A stretch of 64,000 nt of DNA from Cohnella hashimotonis (GCF_030014955.1 NZ_JAGRPV010000001.1:6200001-6264000), one strand, 5' to 3'; positions 1-8,782 are shown, counted from the stretch's first letter. A program made the numbers and translations. The notes: a model not told the origin generated them from the sequence alone.

Positions 1-68
1 CCTCTTCGCCGTCCTTCACCATTCAGAAGCGTCCCCGCGACTCCAACGCGACCTGGCCTCGCCATTCC
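1..68 (-). other. Left edge: no certain gene
   Basis: This stretch lies downstream of the amidohydrolase on the minus strand. Two short minus-strand reading frames start in or next to it. One begins with an ATG inside the last codons of the amidohydrolase and stops after about 22 residues; a second ATG near position 22 follows that stop directly and runs off the edge. Either could be the start of the next operon gene, but too little is visible to decide. Confidence 0.2.
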
Positions 69-1328
69 TCAATCCAGTCCTTCAAGCCCATACAGCTCGA
101 TGACGTTGTCGCGGAAGATGCGGTTCGCAAAATCGATCGCTTCGGCCTCATCCAACGCCCCGGCTTCCACCTTCTCGCTCAGCGTCTCGGCAACGATCCG
201 TCTGGCCAGTTTCAAATGCGCATAAGTGCCTTCGATATGATTGTAGTCCCCGCCGAAGCCCTGGATCTTGTTGGCCGGCACCATCTCGATCGCCTGATGC
301 AGCGTCTGCTTGGCGGCGGTCGGCGTGATGATGTAGACCCAGGTGAAGTCCATGTAGGCGTTCGGGAAATTTTTGACCATGCTGAGGTACACCTGATGAT
401 AAGGAAAGCCGACGTGCAGCAGCACGAAGCGCGCCTCCGGGTAATCCAGCAGCAGCGGCACGAGGTGCTCGGCGTTGGAGCGTCCGATGATGTTGCCGTC
501 GCCCGAGACGCTTGTCTCGTGATGTCCGGTATGGATCTGCACGGGCAGGCCGATCGCGGTCGACCGTTCGATAATATGCCGGATGATATAATCCTGGAGC
601 GGTCTCAGCTCGTTCTCCGTCATCTCGGTCCCGCCGAGCAGCCGGTCGTACAGCCGTTCCGCGTCGCCAAGCGTCGGATTGCCGCAGGCCAATGTTCTCC
701 AGTAGGCGTGGCCCAGCTTGGTGGCGACCATGCCCTCTTGCTTGTATCGTTGCAGCAGGCCGTCCGTCGCGTCGAGATAGGCGCGGAACGAACGCACGAT
801 GGCGTCTTTGTCCGTCATCCGCCAGACCGCGAGGAGGTCCTCCGTCGTATTCAATCGGAAGGTAAAATCGAGGAACATGATCGGCCGGAACCGATCGTAG
901 CCGAGGTCCGTCGTCTGGATAAGCGTAAAAGCCAGATCGATACCCGACCGCTCGCCGAGCACGTCGTCGTACCAGCCCGGATTTGCGCTGGCCGCGAGCA
1001 CGCTCGCATTGGCTTGCAGGATGCCTTCCGCGTTCCATTCGCGAAGGCCGTGCAGCTCTTCCATCGCCTGCTTGAACATGCGGGCATAGGTCGTGTTGGA
1101 CGTCCGCCGCCAATATTTCAGAAAAATAGATGCTCGTTCTTCGTCGGACAAGCCGAGGTCCCGGTCAAGCGCGCCGCGCTTCATGCCGGCCGTGATGAGG
1201 TCTGATTCCAGATAGTGAAGCAGCGAAAACAGATCGTGATTCTCTCTGCGGCGAATCTCGGGCGTCGCCAGATGCTCGTGCGCGTCGATAATGCGGAGCT
1301 GCCGGATGTGATCGTGTATGGTTTGCAT
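69..1328 (-). CDS. Amidohydrolase family protein (TIM-barrel metal-dependent hydrolase)
   Basis: A 419-residue cytoplasmic enzyme of the amidohydrolase superfamily. The expected metal-site pattern is visible: an HEH pair near the N-terminus (IDAHEHL), a mid-protein His cluster (QIHTGHHE), a further His (VLLHVGF) and a late Asp (GFGGDYNHIEG). These are the positions that normally hold one or two divalent metals in a TIM barrel. The length suits the family. It is the last clear gene of a LacI/importer operon, so it probably acts on the imported sugar acid, lactone or a derivative. Distant relatives include uronate-isomerase-like and lactonase-like proteins, and the exact substrate cannot be read from the sequence. 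The start has a plausible purine-rich site upstream. It could equally be a lactonase or an isomerase. Confidence 0.75.
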   Translation of the reverse strand: MQTIHDHIRQLRIIDAHEHLATPEIRRRENHDLFSLLHYLESDLITAGMKRGALDRDLGLSDEERASIFLKYWRRTSNTTYARMFKQAMEELHGLREWNAEGILQANASVLAASANPGWYDDVLGERSGIDLAFTLIQTTDLGYDRFRPIMFLDFTFRLNTTEDLLAVWRMTDKDAIVRSFRAYLDATDGLLQRYKQEGMVATKLGHAYWRTLACGNPTLGDAERLYDRLLGGTEMTENELRPLQDYIIRHIIERSTAIGLPVQIHTGHHETSVSGDGNIIGRSNAEHLVPLLLDYPEARFVLLHVGFPYHQVYLSMVKNFPNAYMDFTWVYIITPTAAKQTLHQAIEMVPANKIQGFGGDYNHIEGTYAHLKLARRIVAETLSEKVEAGALDEAEAIDFANRIFRDNVIELYGLEGLD

Positions 1329-1496
1329 CTCTTCTGTCTCTCCTTCCGCTAGCCCGTGCGGAATTGGGAGGGCCGGCCGGCAGCGGCCCCGGCGAACCGC
1401 GGTACATGCCCGTTGGTCGCCGGTCCGTGCCGAACCGCAGATCCGTGCCTGCGGCGACTGCCGTTCCTTCCATGCCGCTCCTTCGAATTAACAGTC

Positions 1497-2858
1497 TTAG
1501 TCGACCTTCAGCTCCGGGAAGGCGTTCTTGACTTCTTTTTTGAAGCTTGCGACCACTTTGTCGTAATCCGTCTTGTTCGTAATGCCTTGGCCCGCCGACT
1601 TGCGCCACAGGCTGAGGATCTCTTCGCCGTACTTGTCGGCGGACAGCGCCGGCAGCTTCGTGACGGTGTCGTAATAAGGCTTCAAGATGTTCTGGTCGCC
1701 GAAGAAGCTCGACTTGAACGAATCCATGTTGTCTTGATATACCGTAGCGAGGCCCGGCATGTTGCCCGTCTTGCCGAGGTTGTACGTCTGCCATTCGGAG
1801 CTTGCGATATACTTGATGAATTCGTAAGCCAGTTCCTTGTTCGGCGACTTGTCATAGATGCCGCGGTACGTACCGCCGGTGTAGAAGCCGAGCGGCGTGG
1901 AAGCGACGCCGAATTTACCCACGGCCTTGTCGTCCTTGTTGTCGATCATGAAGCCTGCCCATGCCGGCATGGAAGTGAGAACGACCGTGCCGCTGTTCAG
2001 CGCCGTGCCCCAGCCTGCGGACATGAATTCAAGCTTGGCGTCCACGTTGTTCTCGCGGATCTTTTGTTGGACCGCATACGTGTCCTTCCACTTCGGATCG
2101 ATGTTCAGCGCGCCGTCCTTCACCCATGGCTCCGTATTGTACGCCATGATGTCGAACAAGTCGCCGGCATTCTCGATCAGGTGAACCTTGCCGCCGCTTT
2201 GGTCATAGACTTTTTTGCCGGTCTCGACGAGCTTATCCCAGTCGCTTACCATGGCGCCGATTTCCGTCGCGTCGTCCGTGCCGAGATATTTTTTCGCCGT
2301 TTCCTTCAAGTACCAGAAGCCGCCCGGCGAGGAGTGGTCGGAGATAGCCTTCAGCTTGCCGTCGGCGGAACGTCCGAGACCTTGCACGTAAGGCACGTAG
2401 TCTTTGACGAGGTCTTCGCCGCCCATCGCGGACAGGTCGGTCAGGAACTTGGAGTCGATGAATTTGCCGATGTAGCCGCGCTCCAGATCGAAGATGTCAG
2501 GCAGGTCCTTGCCGCTTTGCAGCGCCGTCAGCAGCTTCGTCTGATACTGGTCGCCCGGGAACATCTTGACTTCAACCTGGACGCCCGGGTTCTTTTCCAT
2601 GAACTTCGCCGCCATGTCTTTCACCTGGTCGAAGAACGTCCAGATGACGAGCTTGCCCGACAACGCGCTCGGCGCAGCCGATTCGGAAGACGAGGCCGAG
2701 GCGGACGGGGATGCTGACGGCTCGGAGGCCGATGGCGAAGCCGAAGCGGAAGACGACGGGGATGCGTTATTGCCGTTGTTGTTGCCGCCGCATGCGGACA
2801 GCAGCGTGAGGATGAGGATAAGCGCCAGCGATACGGGAAGCCACGATTTTCTTTTCAA
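1497..2858 (-). CDS. Sugar ABC importer solute-binding lipoprotein
   Basis: A 453-residue family-1 extracellular solute-binding protein. The N-terminus has basic residues, a hydrophobic stretch and the lipobox LLSACGG, so the mature protein should be anchored outside the membrane at its Cys. A Ser/Ala/Glu-rich low-complexity linker of about 40 residues follows, then the two-lobe binding fold (VIWTFFDQV, then a late SSEWQTYNLG). Start choice: codon 1 is TTG, preceded by AAAGGGG at normal spacing. It lies downstream of two permeases of the same importer, separated by about 155 bases without a gene. The importer ATPase is not in the window, as is usual for Gram-positive CUT1 systems that share one MsmX-type ATPase. 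The substrate is unknown. Confidence 0.9.
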   Translation of the reverse strand: MKRKSWLPVSLALILILTLLSACGGNNNGNNASPSSSASASPSASEPSASPSASASSSESAAPSALSGKLVIWTFFDQVKDMAAKFMEKNPGVQVEVKMFPGDQYQTKLLTALQSGKDLPDIFDLERGYIGKFIDSKFLTDLSAMGGEDLVKDYVPYVQGLGRSADGKLKAISDHSSPGGFWYLKETAKKYLGTDDATEIGAMVSDWDKLVETGKKVYDQSGGKVHLIENAGDLFDIMAYNTEPWVKDGALNIDPKWKDTYAVQQKIRENNVDAKLEFMSAGWGTALNSGTVVLTSMPAWAGFMIDNKDDKAVGKFGVASTPLGFYTGGTYRGIYDKSPNKELAYEFIKYIASSEWQTYNLGKTGNMPGLATVYQDNMDSFKSSFFGDQNILKPYYDTVTKLPALSADKYGEEILSLWRKSAGQGITNKTDYDKVVASFKKEVKNAFPELKVD

Positions 2859-3015
2859 AGCAATCGCCCCTTTAGATCGTATAGTGAGAAATCCAAACTA
2901 GCGGAACTCCGGGTTCCTTGCGGTTGACTGCGCTTTCATAACTCCTTCAGTCCGTCAGGACCCGCATCACCTCTCTCACGGCGTGTCGTGCGTGTTCATA
3001 CGGTGCGTTTTCCGA

Positions 3016-3843
3016 TCAGCCCTTGACCGCGCCTGCCGCTACGCCGCTAATAATTTGTTTGGACATGACGGCGAAAAATACGAGCAGCGGTATGACGGAG
3101 ATCGCGATGCCGACGTACTGGGCGCCGAAATCCGAGGAGAATGCCGACTTGACGCTGGCGATCATGACGGGAAGCGTCTGCTTGTCGTTGTCGAACAGGA
3201 TGATCATCGGGGTCAGGAAGTCGTTCCACTTGCCGATGAAGGTGAAGATGGCGAGCGTCGCGATGGCCGGCCCCATGAGCGGGAGCACGATGCGGTGGAA
3301 GATGCGGAATTCTCCGCAGCCGTCGATCCGCGCCGACTCGACGATCTCGTCGGGAATCGAGGCGTCCGCGAACTGACGCATCAGGAAGATGCCGAACGCG
3401 TCGTACAGTGTCTGAAGCAGCATCGGCCAATACGTGTCGGTGAGATGCAGCATGCTCATAACCTTGAAGAAGCCGATGATGCCGAGCTGGCCGGGAATCA
3501 TCATCGTGCCGAGCACGAACAGAAACAGGAAACCGCGATAGCGAAAACGGTATTTGGAGAACCCGAAGCCCGCCGCCGCCGCGAAGTAGACGCTGAGGGC
3601 CGTTCCCGTGACCGCGAGAAATACGGTATTGAAGAAGCCGCGCCAGATATGAACGGAGCCGACGAGCCGCTCGTAGTTGTTGGCCAGCTCGGTGCCGGGC
3701 CAGAGCAGCAGCCTGCTCGCGATATCGGAGTTGGCGTGGGTCGACGTAATCATCATGCTGTAAAAAGGAACGAGACAAACGAAAGCGACGGCAGCCAGCA
3801 AGAGATACAGCAGGGCTTTGGTGTGGGTATATCCGGATCTCAT
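3016..3843 (-). CDS. Sugar ABC transporter permease (MalG-like)
   Basis: A 275-residue inner-membrane permease of the CUT1 carbohydrate family. About six membrane helices are visible, and the cytoplasmic EAA-type loop appears as ESARIDGCGEFRIFHRIVLP, which docks the shared ATPase. The C-terminal end (QIISGVAAGAVKG) is typical of the MalG partner. The ATG is preceded by AGGAGG about ten bases upstream. It sits 14 bases downstream of the MalF-like permease, so the pair is surely cotranscribed. Nothing unusual was seen. Confidence 0.9.
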   Translation of the reverse strand: MRSGYTHTKALLYLLLAAVAFVCLVPFYSMMITSTHANSDIASRLLLWPGTELANNYERLVGSVHIWRGFFNTVFLAVTGTALSVYFAAAAGFGFSKYRFRYRGFLFLFVLGTMMIPGQLGIIGFFKVMSMLHLTDTYWPMLLQTLYDAFGIFLMRQFADASIPDEIVESARIDGCGEFRIFHRIVLPLMGPAIATLAIFTFIGKWNDFLTPMIILFDNDKQTLPVMIASVKSAFSSDFGAQYVGIAISVIPLLVFFAVMSKQIISGVAAGAVKG

Positions 3844-3857
3844 ATGCGCGGCGCCTC

Positions 3858-4733
3858 CTATTCCTTCTTTGTTCTCGTAGCCAGCGTCGTGATCGCGGTG
3901 AAGAACATGACGACGATAAAGATGCCGTAGGCGATAGCCGAACCGTAGCTGTAATCGAAGTTTTTAAATGCGGTCTCATACAAGTACATAATCATCGTTC
4001 GCGTGGAGTTGCCGGGACCGTCTCCCAGCATGAGCGGCGCGTCGAACAGCTGGAGCCCGCCGATGACGGACGTAATGAAGGTGAACAGCATGACCGGACG
4101 GAGCAGCGGCAAAATGATATGGCGAATGATGACGGGCTTCGTCGCCCCGTCCACTTCGGCGGCTTCGTACACTTCTTTGGAGATCCCTTGAAGGCCGGCG
4201 ATAAAAATAATGAGATTAAACCCGAAGTATTGCCAGCAGATGACGCCCGCGACGATGATCCGCGACCACCATGGATTGTTGAACCAATTGACCGGATCGT
4301 CGACAAGACCGATGTTCATGAGCACTTTGTTGATGCTGCCCGTCTGCCAGTCGAACATAAGGCTGAACAGGACGCCGAGCGTAACGGGCGTGACGATGTG
4401 GGGGAAATAGAACACGGCCCGAAAGAAATGCTTGCCCCGGATGAAGCGCTCGTTCAGGATGAGCGCGAGCCCGAGCGCCAGGAGGATCTGCGGTATGATC
4501 GCCATCACCCAGATGATCAGCGTGCTGCCGATCGTCTGGAAGAAGAAGCTGTCGTGAATGAGCCGGGTATAGTTGGCGGCGCCGACGTACACAGGATCGC
4601 TGAAGCCGTCCCATTTGGTCAGGCTGAGGTAAAAGGTGTACAGGATCGGCGCCAGACCGATCAGCAGAAACCCGATAAAAAACGGCGCAATGAAAATGTA
4701 ACCGTAGTAGGACTTGTTGATTTTCGTGTTCAT
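3858..4733 (-). CDS. Sugar ABC transporter permease (MalF-like)
   Basis: The partner permease of the importer, about 291 residues with six predicted membrane helices and the EAA loop EAAEVDGATKPVIIRHIILP. The open frame reaches back to 4778, overlapping the repressor gene, but the start is better placed at the ATG at 4733: an AAAGAGGG site lies nine bases before it. An ATG two codons earlier (4739) would be too close to that site. With this start the repressor and permease genes are separated by 20 bases. A Lys/Thr-rich C-terminus ends the protein. Confidence 0.88.
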   Translation of the reverse strand: MNTKINKSYYGYIFIAPFFIGFLLIGLAPILYTFYLSLTKWDGFSDPVYVGAANYTRLIHDSFFFQTIGSTLIIWVMAIIPQILLALGLALILNERFIRGKHFFRAVFYFPHIVTPVTLGVLFSLMFDWQTGSINKVLMNIGLVDDPVNWFNNPWWSRIIVAGVICWQYFGFNLIIFIAGLQGISKEVYEAAEVDGATKPVIIRHIILPLLRPVMLFTFITSVIGGLQLFDAPLMLGDGPGNSTRTMIMYLYETAFKNFDYSYGSAIAYGIFIVVMFFTAITTLATRTKKE

Positions 4734-4753
4734 GCGCATCAACCCTCTTTTAA

Positions 4754-5770
4754 TTAAATAGAAGTCGGTCTGTCGCAAGAATCCCGGACGATCAGATGCG
4801 GCTTGAGCAGGCTGTAGGAACGGCTGTCCACACGCTCATATTCCCCCTCGATTCGGCGAAATAATCCCTCGGCCGCCAACATGCCGATCTCCTTGAACGG
4901 CTGCCGCACGGTCGTCAGCGAAGGGAATACCCACTCCGAGATCGAGATGTCGTCGAAACCGACGAGCGACAGCCGCGCAGGTACGCTGAGCCCTTGCTCC
5001 TGAATGGCCCGCAGCGCGCCGATTGCCGTCTCGTCGTTCGAGGCGACGACGGCCGTGAAGCCGCCTTCCTTCAGCAGCTGGCGCATCGCCTCGTAGCCTC
5101 CCTGATTGCTCCAGTCCGACTCCGCGATCCAGGCCGGATTCGCAGTCAGGCCAAGCGATTCCATGGACTGGCGGAAGCCCTTGAGACGGTACTTGCTCGC
5201 GCCGGCATGCGGCGGCCCCGCGATATACGCGATCTCCCTGTGGCCGAGACCGTGCAGGTAACTTACGATTTCTTCAAGGCCTGCAGCGTTGTCGACGTCG
5301 ACCGACAAGAGACCCTCCATCTCGCCATGGTCTCCGACGAGCGCGATCGGATACGCCGAGTCTCTGAATTCCGCCAAGTCTTCCTCGGACCGCTTTTGGA
5401 AGCTGACCAGGATCAGCCCGTCAACCTGCCCCTCGTACAGCAGCGACAAAAATTCCCGCTCGCTGCCGTAGTTCGAGGTCCAGCTATAGAAGATGCAATT
5501 GAATCCTCTGCGGCCGGCGACGCTCTCGATTCCCCCGATAATGCCGGAGTAGAACACGTTCGAGATATTGTCGACGACGACGCCGATCGTATTCGTCTTA
5601 TCCATCACAAGCCGTCGGGCATTGGCATTGCGGTGAAAATTAAGCTCGTTAATCGCACGGTCCAGCGCCTCCTGGGTGGCGCGTTTGACTTTTTGTCCGT
5701 TGAGATAGCGAGATACCGTGCTTTTTGAGGTGTTAGCCAATCTGGCTACGTCGTGAATGGTCGGTCCCAT
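4754..5770 (-). CDS. LacI-family transcriptional regulator
   Basis: A 338-residue repressor. Residues 1-50 form the helix-turn-helix plus hinge helix (TIHDVARLANTSKSTVSRYL), followed by a periplasmic-binding-protein-like effector domain (NTIGVVVDNISNVFYSGII, then FTAVVASNDETAIGALRAI). The open frame extends further upstream, but the ATG at 5770 fits the family start and has AGGA about six bases before it. It is the first gene of the importer operon, the usual arrangement for a local sugar-responsive repressor. The three identical GGGAACGTTCCC palindromes just upstream (centres near 5848, 6177 and 6331) are its likely operators; their central CG is typical of LacI-family sites. The effector is presumably the transported sugar. 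Confidence 0.92.
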   Translation of the reverse strand: MGPTIHDVARLANTSKSTVSRYLNGQKVKRATQEALDRAINELNFHRNANARRLVMDKTNTIGVVVDNISNVFYSGIIGGIESVAGRRGFNCIFYSWTSNYGSEREFLSLLYEGQVDGLILVSFQKRSEEDLAEFRDSAYPIALVGDHGEMEGLLSVDVDNAAGLEEIVSYLHGLGHREIAYIAGPPHAGASKYRLKGFRQSMESLGLTANPAWIAESDWSNQGGYEAMRQLLKEGGFTAVVASNDETAIGALRAIQEQGLSVPARLSLVGFDDISISEWVFPSLTTVRQPFKEIGMLAAEGLFRRIEGEYERVDSRSYSLLKPHLIVRDSCDRPTSI

Positions 5771-5841
5771 GAGTCGTCCTGCTTTCCGTAAAGTAATTCC
5801 CGGGATTCGGGACACGCTTGTTTCAGCGGATCATGAATTTC

Positions 5842-5853
5842 GGGAACGTTCCC
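5842..5853. promoter_or_regulatory. LacI-type operator, copy 1
   Basis: A perfect 12-bp palindrome GGGAACGTTCCC, 72 bases upstream of the repressor start, with an A-rich right flank. It is identical to two further copies in the same intergenic region. Assignment to the adjacent LacI repressor is inferred from proximity and from the central CG step. Confidence 0.65.
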
Positions 5854-6170
5854 AAAAAGAACGATAACATGAGATTATCAGATTCGCGAAGCGATGGCTA
5901 TCTTATTTACCCACCCGACTTTCAGCTACATCAATCCATCTCAAAATACGTCCGGAGGCGCTCCCCGTCAGCCCTCTCCTTCGTGAAGATAGCCGGGAAC
6001 CGGGTTCTTCGGAAAATGGCCTTGAGCCGGCTTCGGAAGCGAGCCTTAAACCGCCCCCTAGCGCAGACAGTTTTGAAACGGACTCATCCGCAAACAGCCT
6101 TGAAACGGTCTCTTTCGCAAACCGCGCTAATCCCTTCATAATGAAGCGCTTACTTTCAATCGTTATTTTT

Positions 6171-6182
6171 GGGAACGTTCCC
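6171..6182. promoter_or_regulatory. LacI-type operator, copy 2
   Basis: Second perfect GGGAACGTTCCC palindrome, with T-rich sequence on its left. It lies 329 bases from copy 1 and 154 bases from copy 3, so DNA looping between repressor dimers is geometrically possible. Confidence 0.6.
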
Positions 6183-6324
6183 ATTAATGCTGTAAATAAA
6201 ACCGTTTGCTTGAAACCGACTGCGCCCGGGTTGCATGCTGCCGGTGAACATTGACTCGTTCCTCCGACTTCTGTTCATAAAGCGCTAAGTTCGTGCCAGT
6301 CGTCCTTGCAAATGATTCAGATTT

Positions 6325-6336
6325 GGGAACGTTCCC
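6325..6336. promoter_or_regulatory. LacI-type operator, copy 3
   Basis: Third perfect GGGAACGTTCCC palindrome, within a longer symmetric TTGGGAACGTTCCCAA. It sits about 20-35 bases downstream of the start point expected from the minus-strand promoter at 6365-6394, a classic position for a repressor that blocks initiation or early elongation. Confidence 0.65.
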
Positions 6337-6364
6337 AAAAAGTGAAGCGATCATTTATGTACTC

Positions 6365-6394
6365 ATCTTAGTAGAGAGGCGCCTCTCTTGTCAA
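6365..6394 (-). promoter_or_regulatory. Predicted sigma-A promoter for the repressor/importer operon
   Basis: On the minus strand, TTGACA (6389-6394) and TAAGAT (6365-6370) are separated by 18 bases. A perfect 16-bp palindrome AGAGAGGCGCCTCTCT (6373-6388) fills most of the spacer, which suggests a second regulator site. Operator copy 3 follows about 30 bases downstream. If this is the operon promoter, the repressor message has a leader of almost 600 bases. Confidence 0.5.
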
Positions 6395-6521
6395 CTCCTC
6401 TTCAAAAACTTTTTAACGATATCTCTCTACTTCCAACTCGCTTCAGCGAAACGAACGGTCCGGTCCGATCCGTCCCGTCTTCCGAGCCGACCGTATCCCC
6501 ATCTATATCCACAAATGGTTA

Positions 6522-6550
6522 TTGAACTCTTGAGAGCGCTATGATATGAT
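6522..6550 (+). promoter_or_regulatory. Predicted sigma-A promoter of the neopullulanase
   Basis: TTGAAC (6522-6527) and TATGAT (6545-6550) are separated by exactly 17 bases. The spacer holds TGAGAGCGCTATGA (6531-6544), which resembles a CcpA cre box with two mismatches, so catabolite repression is possible but weakly supported. Transcription would start near 6557, leaving a leader of about 95 bases. Confidence 0.65.
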
Positions 6551-6618
6551 GTAGGAAATTTAAAGGCAATGAAACTTTCGGGTTCAACCTCGTCTTCATC
6601 TGAGGTTGAACCCTTTTT
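6551..6618 (+). ncRNA. Leader RNA with terminator-like hairpin upstream of GH13 gene
   Basis: The 5' leader contains a perfect 12-bp stem: GGGTTCAACCTC at 6580-6591 pairs with GAGGTTGAACCC at 6602-6613, followed by TTTTT. This intrinsic terminator lies between the promoter and the coding start at 6652. A smaller hairpin, TGAAAC/GGTTCA (6570-6575 with 6581-6586, one mismatch), overlaps the left arm, so the two structures exclude each other. The 42 bases after the -10 box align without gaps (28 identities counted by hand) to the leader of the second neopullulanase at 23064-23133. This supports a shared attenuation element; the ligand or protein is unknown. Confidence 0.6.
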
Positions 6619-6651
6619 GCGTTTACTTGCCGATTGAGGAGGCCTTTATCC

Positions 6652-8454
6652 ATGATCCAGCTCGAAGCCGTCTACCATCGCATGGGACAGAACTGGTCTT
6701 ACGCCTACGACGAAGACACGCTCCACATCCGCTTGCGGACCAAGCGCGGCGACGTCGCCAGTGTCGATCTGGTATGCGGAGACAAGTACGATTGGAGCAA
6801 GGCAAACGATAAGGTCGCGATGGAGCGTTGGTGCTCCGACGCCTTGTTCGACTACTGGCAGGCCGCAGTGAAGCCCAAGTATCGCCGGCTGGTATACTAC
6901 TTTGCGCTGCATGACGAGGAAGAGACCGTTTACTTTCTGGAAAAAGGCTTTTTCGAGCAGCCGCCGACCGTAATGTATGAAGGCTTATTCGACTTTCCTT
7001 ACCTTAATCCGCAGGACGTGCACATGCCTCCGGCATGGGCCAAGGAAGCTGTATTTTACCAGATCTTCCCGGAGCGGTTCGCGAACGGCGATCCTTCCAT
7101 CAGTCCCGATAACGTGCTTCCGTGGGGCGGCGTGCCCACGCCGACCAACTTTTTCGGAGGGGATCTTCAGGGCGTCATCGACCATCTGGACCATCTGAGC
7201 GAGCTCGGCGTCAATGCCGTCTACTTCAACCCGCTGTTCGCCGCGACGACCAATCACAAGTACGATACGTCGGACTACATGCGTGTCGATCCTCAGTTCG
7301 GCACCAACGAGAAACTGAAGGAGCTCGTGGACGCCTGCCATGCGAGAGGCATCCGCGTCCTGCTCGACGGCGTATTCAATCACTGCGGACGCACCTTTGC
7401 CCCCTTCCTGGACCTGCTGGAGCATGGCCCCGATTCGCGTTACGTCGATTGGTTCCGCGTTCGTCAGTGGCCGCTTGGCGTGGTGGACGGCGTGCCGACG
7501 TACGAAACATTCAGCTTCGAGCCGATCATGCCGAAGCTCAACACCGCGAACCCCGAGGTGAAGGATTATCTGCTCAATGTCGGGCGCTACTGGATCGAAG
7601 AGGTCGGCCTCGACGGCTGGCGCCTCGACGTGGCCAACGAAGTCGATCACGAGTTCTGGCGGGAATTCCGCCGGGTCGTCAAGCAGGCTAATCCCTCCGC
7701 TTACATCCTGGGCGAGATTATGCACGATGCGATGCCTTGGCTGCAGGGCGACCAGTTCGATGCGGTTATGAACTATCCGTTCACGAACATTTTGCTGAAC
7801 TTCTTCGCGCACCGCACGACCGATGCGCCGCGATTCGCGCAGGCAATCGGTGCGCAGCTGGCAAGCTATCCGCAGCAGATCATGGAAGTCGCCTTCAATC
7901 TGCTCGGCAGCCACGATACGGACCGCCTGTTGACCCTATGCCAAGGCGACAAACGCCGTATGAAGCTGGCCACGCTTTTCCAGATGACCTTCCAGGGCAC
8001 GCCTTGCGTCTACTACGGCGACGAGATCGGCATGGACGGCGCGCACGATCCGCTGAACCGCAGATGCATGGAGTGGGATTCGACCAAGCAGGACCGCGAT
8101 CTTTTCGGCTTCTTCCGCAGCCTCATCGCCCTGCGCAAGGCGCATCCCGCGCTGCGCGGCAGCGGCCTGGCGTTCGTGCCGATCGAGACGCAGCCCCAGG
8201 TGCTCGCTTACGAGCGCTGGGACGCGGATGAGCGATTCCTGATCGTCCTGAACAACCAGGAACAGCCGGTCTCGATCGATGTGCCTGTTGCGCAGCAGGT
8301 TAGCGAATGGCGCGACGCAATCACCGGCGCGGCCGTCACCGCAGGCGCGACGGGCACGCTGCTTGCAGAGCTGCCCGCTTACGGCTACGCCATCATGCAG
8401 TCGCCGACAGGTGCGTCGTCTGCTCTGGCCGTCGAAGCGAGCGCCGCCGAGTAA
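6652..8454 (+). CDS. Neopullulanase/cyclomaltodextrinase-type alpha-glycosidase (GH13)
   Basis: A 600-residue cytoplasmic enzyme of the GH13_20 type, which hydrolyses maltodextrins, cyclodextrins or pullulan. An N-terminal CBM34-like beta domain (residues 1-120) precedes the catalytic barrel. The catalytic residues are visible in order: the nucleophile Asp in [14 protein letters not shown] (about 326), the acid/base Glu in LGEIMHD (about 354) and the third Asp in LLGSHDTDR (about 422). There is no signal peptide, so the substrate must be imported. The ATG at 6652 follows GAGGAGG at nine bases; an upstream ATG at 6634 lacks a site. It is monocistronic, with its own promoter, an attenuator-like leader and a strong terminator. 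A paralogue lies at 21175-22974. Confidence 0.92.
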   Translation: MIQLEAVYHRMGQNWSYAYDEDTLHIRLRTKRGDVASVDLVCGDKYDWSKANDKVAMERWCSDALFDYWQAAVKPKYRRLVYYFALHDEEETVYFLEKGFFEQPPTVMYEGLFDFPYLNPQDVHMPPAWAKEAVFYQIFPERFANGDPSISPDNVLPWGGVPTPTNFFGGDLQGVIDHLDHLSELGVNAVYFNPLFAATTNHKYDTSDYMRVDPQFGTNEKLKELVDACHARGIRVLLDGVFNHCGRTFAPFLDLLEHGPDSRYVDWFRVRQWPLGVVDGVPTYETFSFEPIMPKLNTANPEVKDYLLNVGRYWIEEVGLDGWRLDVANEVDHEFWREFRRVVKQANPSAYILGEIMHDAMPWLQGDQFDAVMNYPFTNILLNFFAHRTTDAPRFAQAIGAQLASYPQQIMEVAFNLLGSHDTDRLLTLCQGDKRRMKLATLFQMTFQGTPCVYYGDEIGMDGAHDPLNRRCMEWDSTKQDRDLFGFFRSLIALRKAHPALRGSGLAFVPIETQPQVLAYERWDADERFLIVLNNQEQPVSIDVPVAQQVSEWRDAITGAAVTAGATGTLLAELPAYGYAIMQSPTGASSALAVEASAAE

Positions 8455-8782
8455 GACTGTCTGTGCAGCGCAGCCGCCGATGGCTGAAGCGTTTTGATCA
8501 GTCGGCGGGATGCCCATGGCATGACTCTGCCCAGCAATAGCGCCGGTTTAAAAAGCGGTACAGCCTTTACCGGCTGATACCGCTTTTTAACGTCGCAAAC
8601 GAAAAGTGCATTTATGCGGCTAATTTCTTGCGCACAATGCCGATTTGCGCTTTTCGGCCCATTCGTACAAAGGCGCTTCGAGCCGATGGGTTCTAAGGGA
8701 GTTGCGCGTTTTTTCGTGTAACTCCCCACCCCGGCGGCGGGTTTTGCGGAGATTCCCGGGCATGCGAGAAAGCCCGAACCGA
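8455..8782. other. Convergent intergenic region
   Basis: The gap between the convergent neopullulanase and the NRPS-operon GH13 gene. It holds a strong bidirectional terminator (8550-8588). After that comes a short stretch (about 8602-8640) of the TGCATTTATGC kind, which resembles the dispersed TGCA repeats seen near 19.6 and 46.4 kb. No gene was seen. Confidence 0.5.
8550..8588. terminator. Bidirectional intrinsic terminator
   Basis: AAAAAGCGGTA (8550-8560) pairs perfectly with TACCGCTTTTT (8578-8588) around a 17-base loop. A runs on one side and T runs on the other let it stop transcription from both convergent genes. Confidence 0.85.

Larger units (their letters stand above)
5771..6651. 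other. Regulatory intergenic region, 0.9 kb
   Basis: This gap separates the minus-strand repressor operon from the plus-strand neopullulanase. It holds three identical operator palindromes, a minus-strand promoter near 6365-6394, a plus-strand promoter at 6522-6550 and a leader hairpin at 6580-6613. Between 5990 and 6130 the sequence is mildly repetitive (a recurring motif around TTGAAACGG). That gives weak open frames on both strands, none of which has a ribosome site or a recognisable product. Confidence 0.6.

Noticed and set aside
1356..2717. Large plus-strand open frame opposite the binding-protein gene
   Set aside because: Antisense shadow of a clear lipoprotein; no ribosome site or family resemblance.
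5818..6141. 107-residue plus-strand open frame
   Set aside because: Repetitive Leu/Ala/Thr/Gln product, no ribosome site, overlaps the regulatory region.
5903..6184. 93-residue minus-strand open frame in the operator region
   Set aside because: No ribosome site, low-complexity Ser/Arg/Ala product, and an operator overlaps its start.
6531..6544. CcpA cre box in the neopullulanase promoter
   Set aside because: Two mismatches to the usual pattern in conserved positions; mentioned as possible but not called as a separate feature.
6580..6613. LicT/SacY RAT antiterminator site
   Set aside because: The leader lacks the GG-TTGTTACTG...CAAAACC pattern of RAT elements, although the architecture (small stem overlapping a terminator) is similar.
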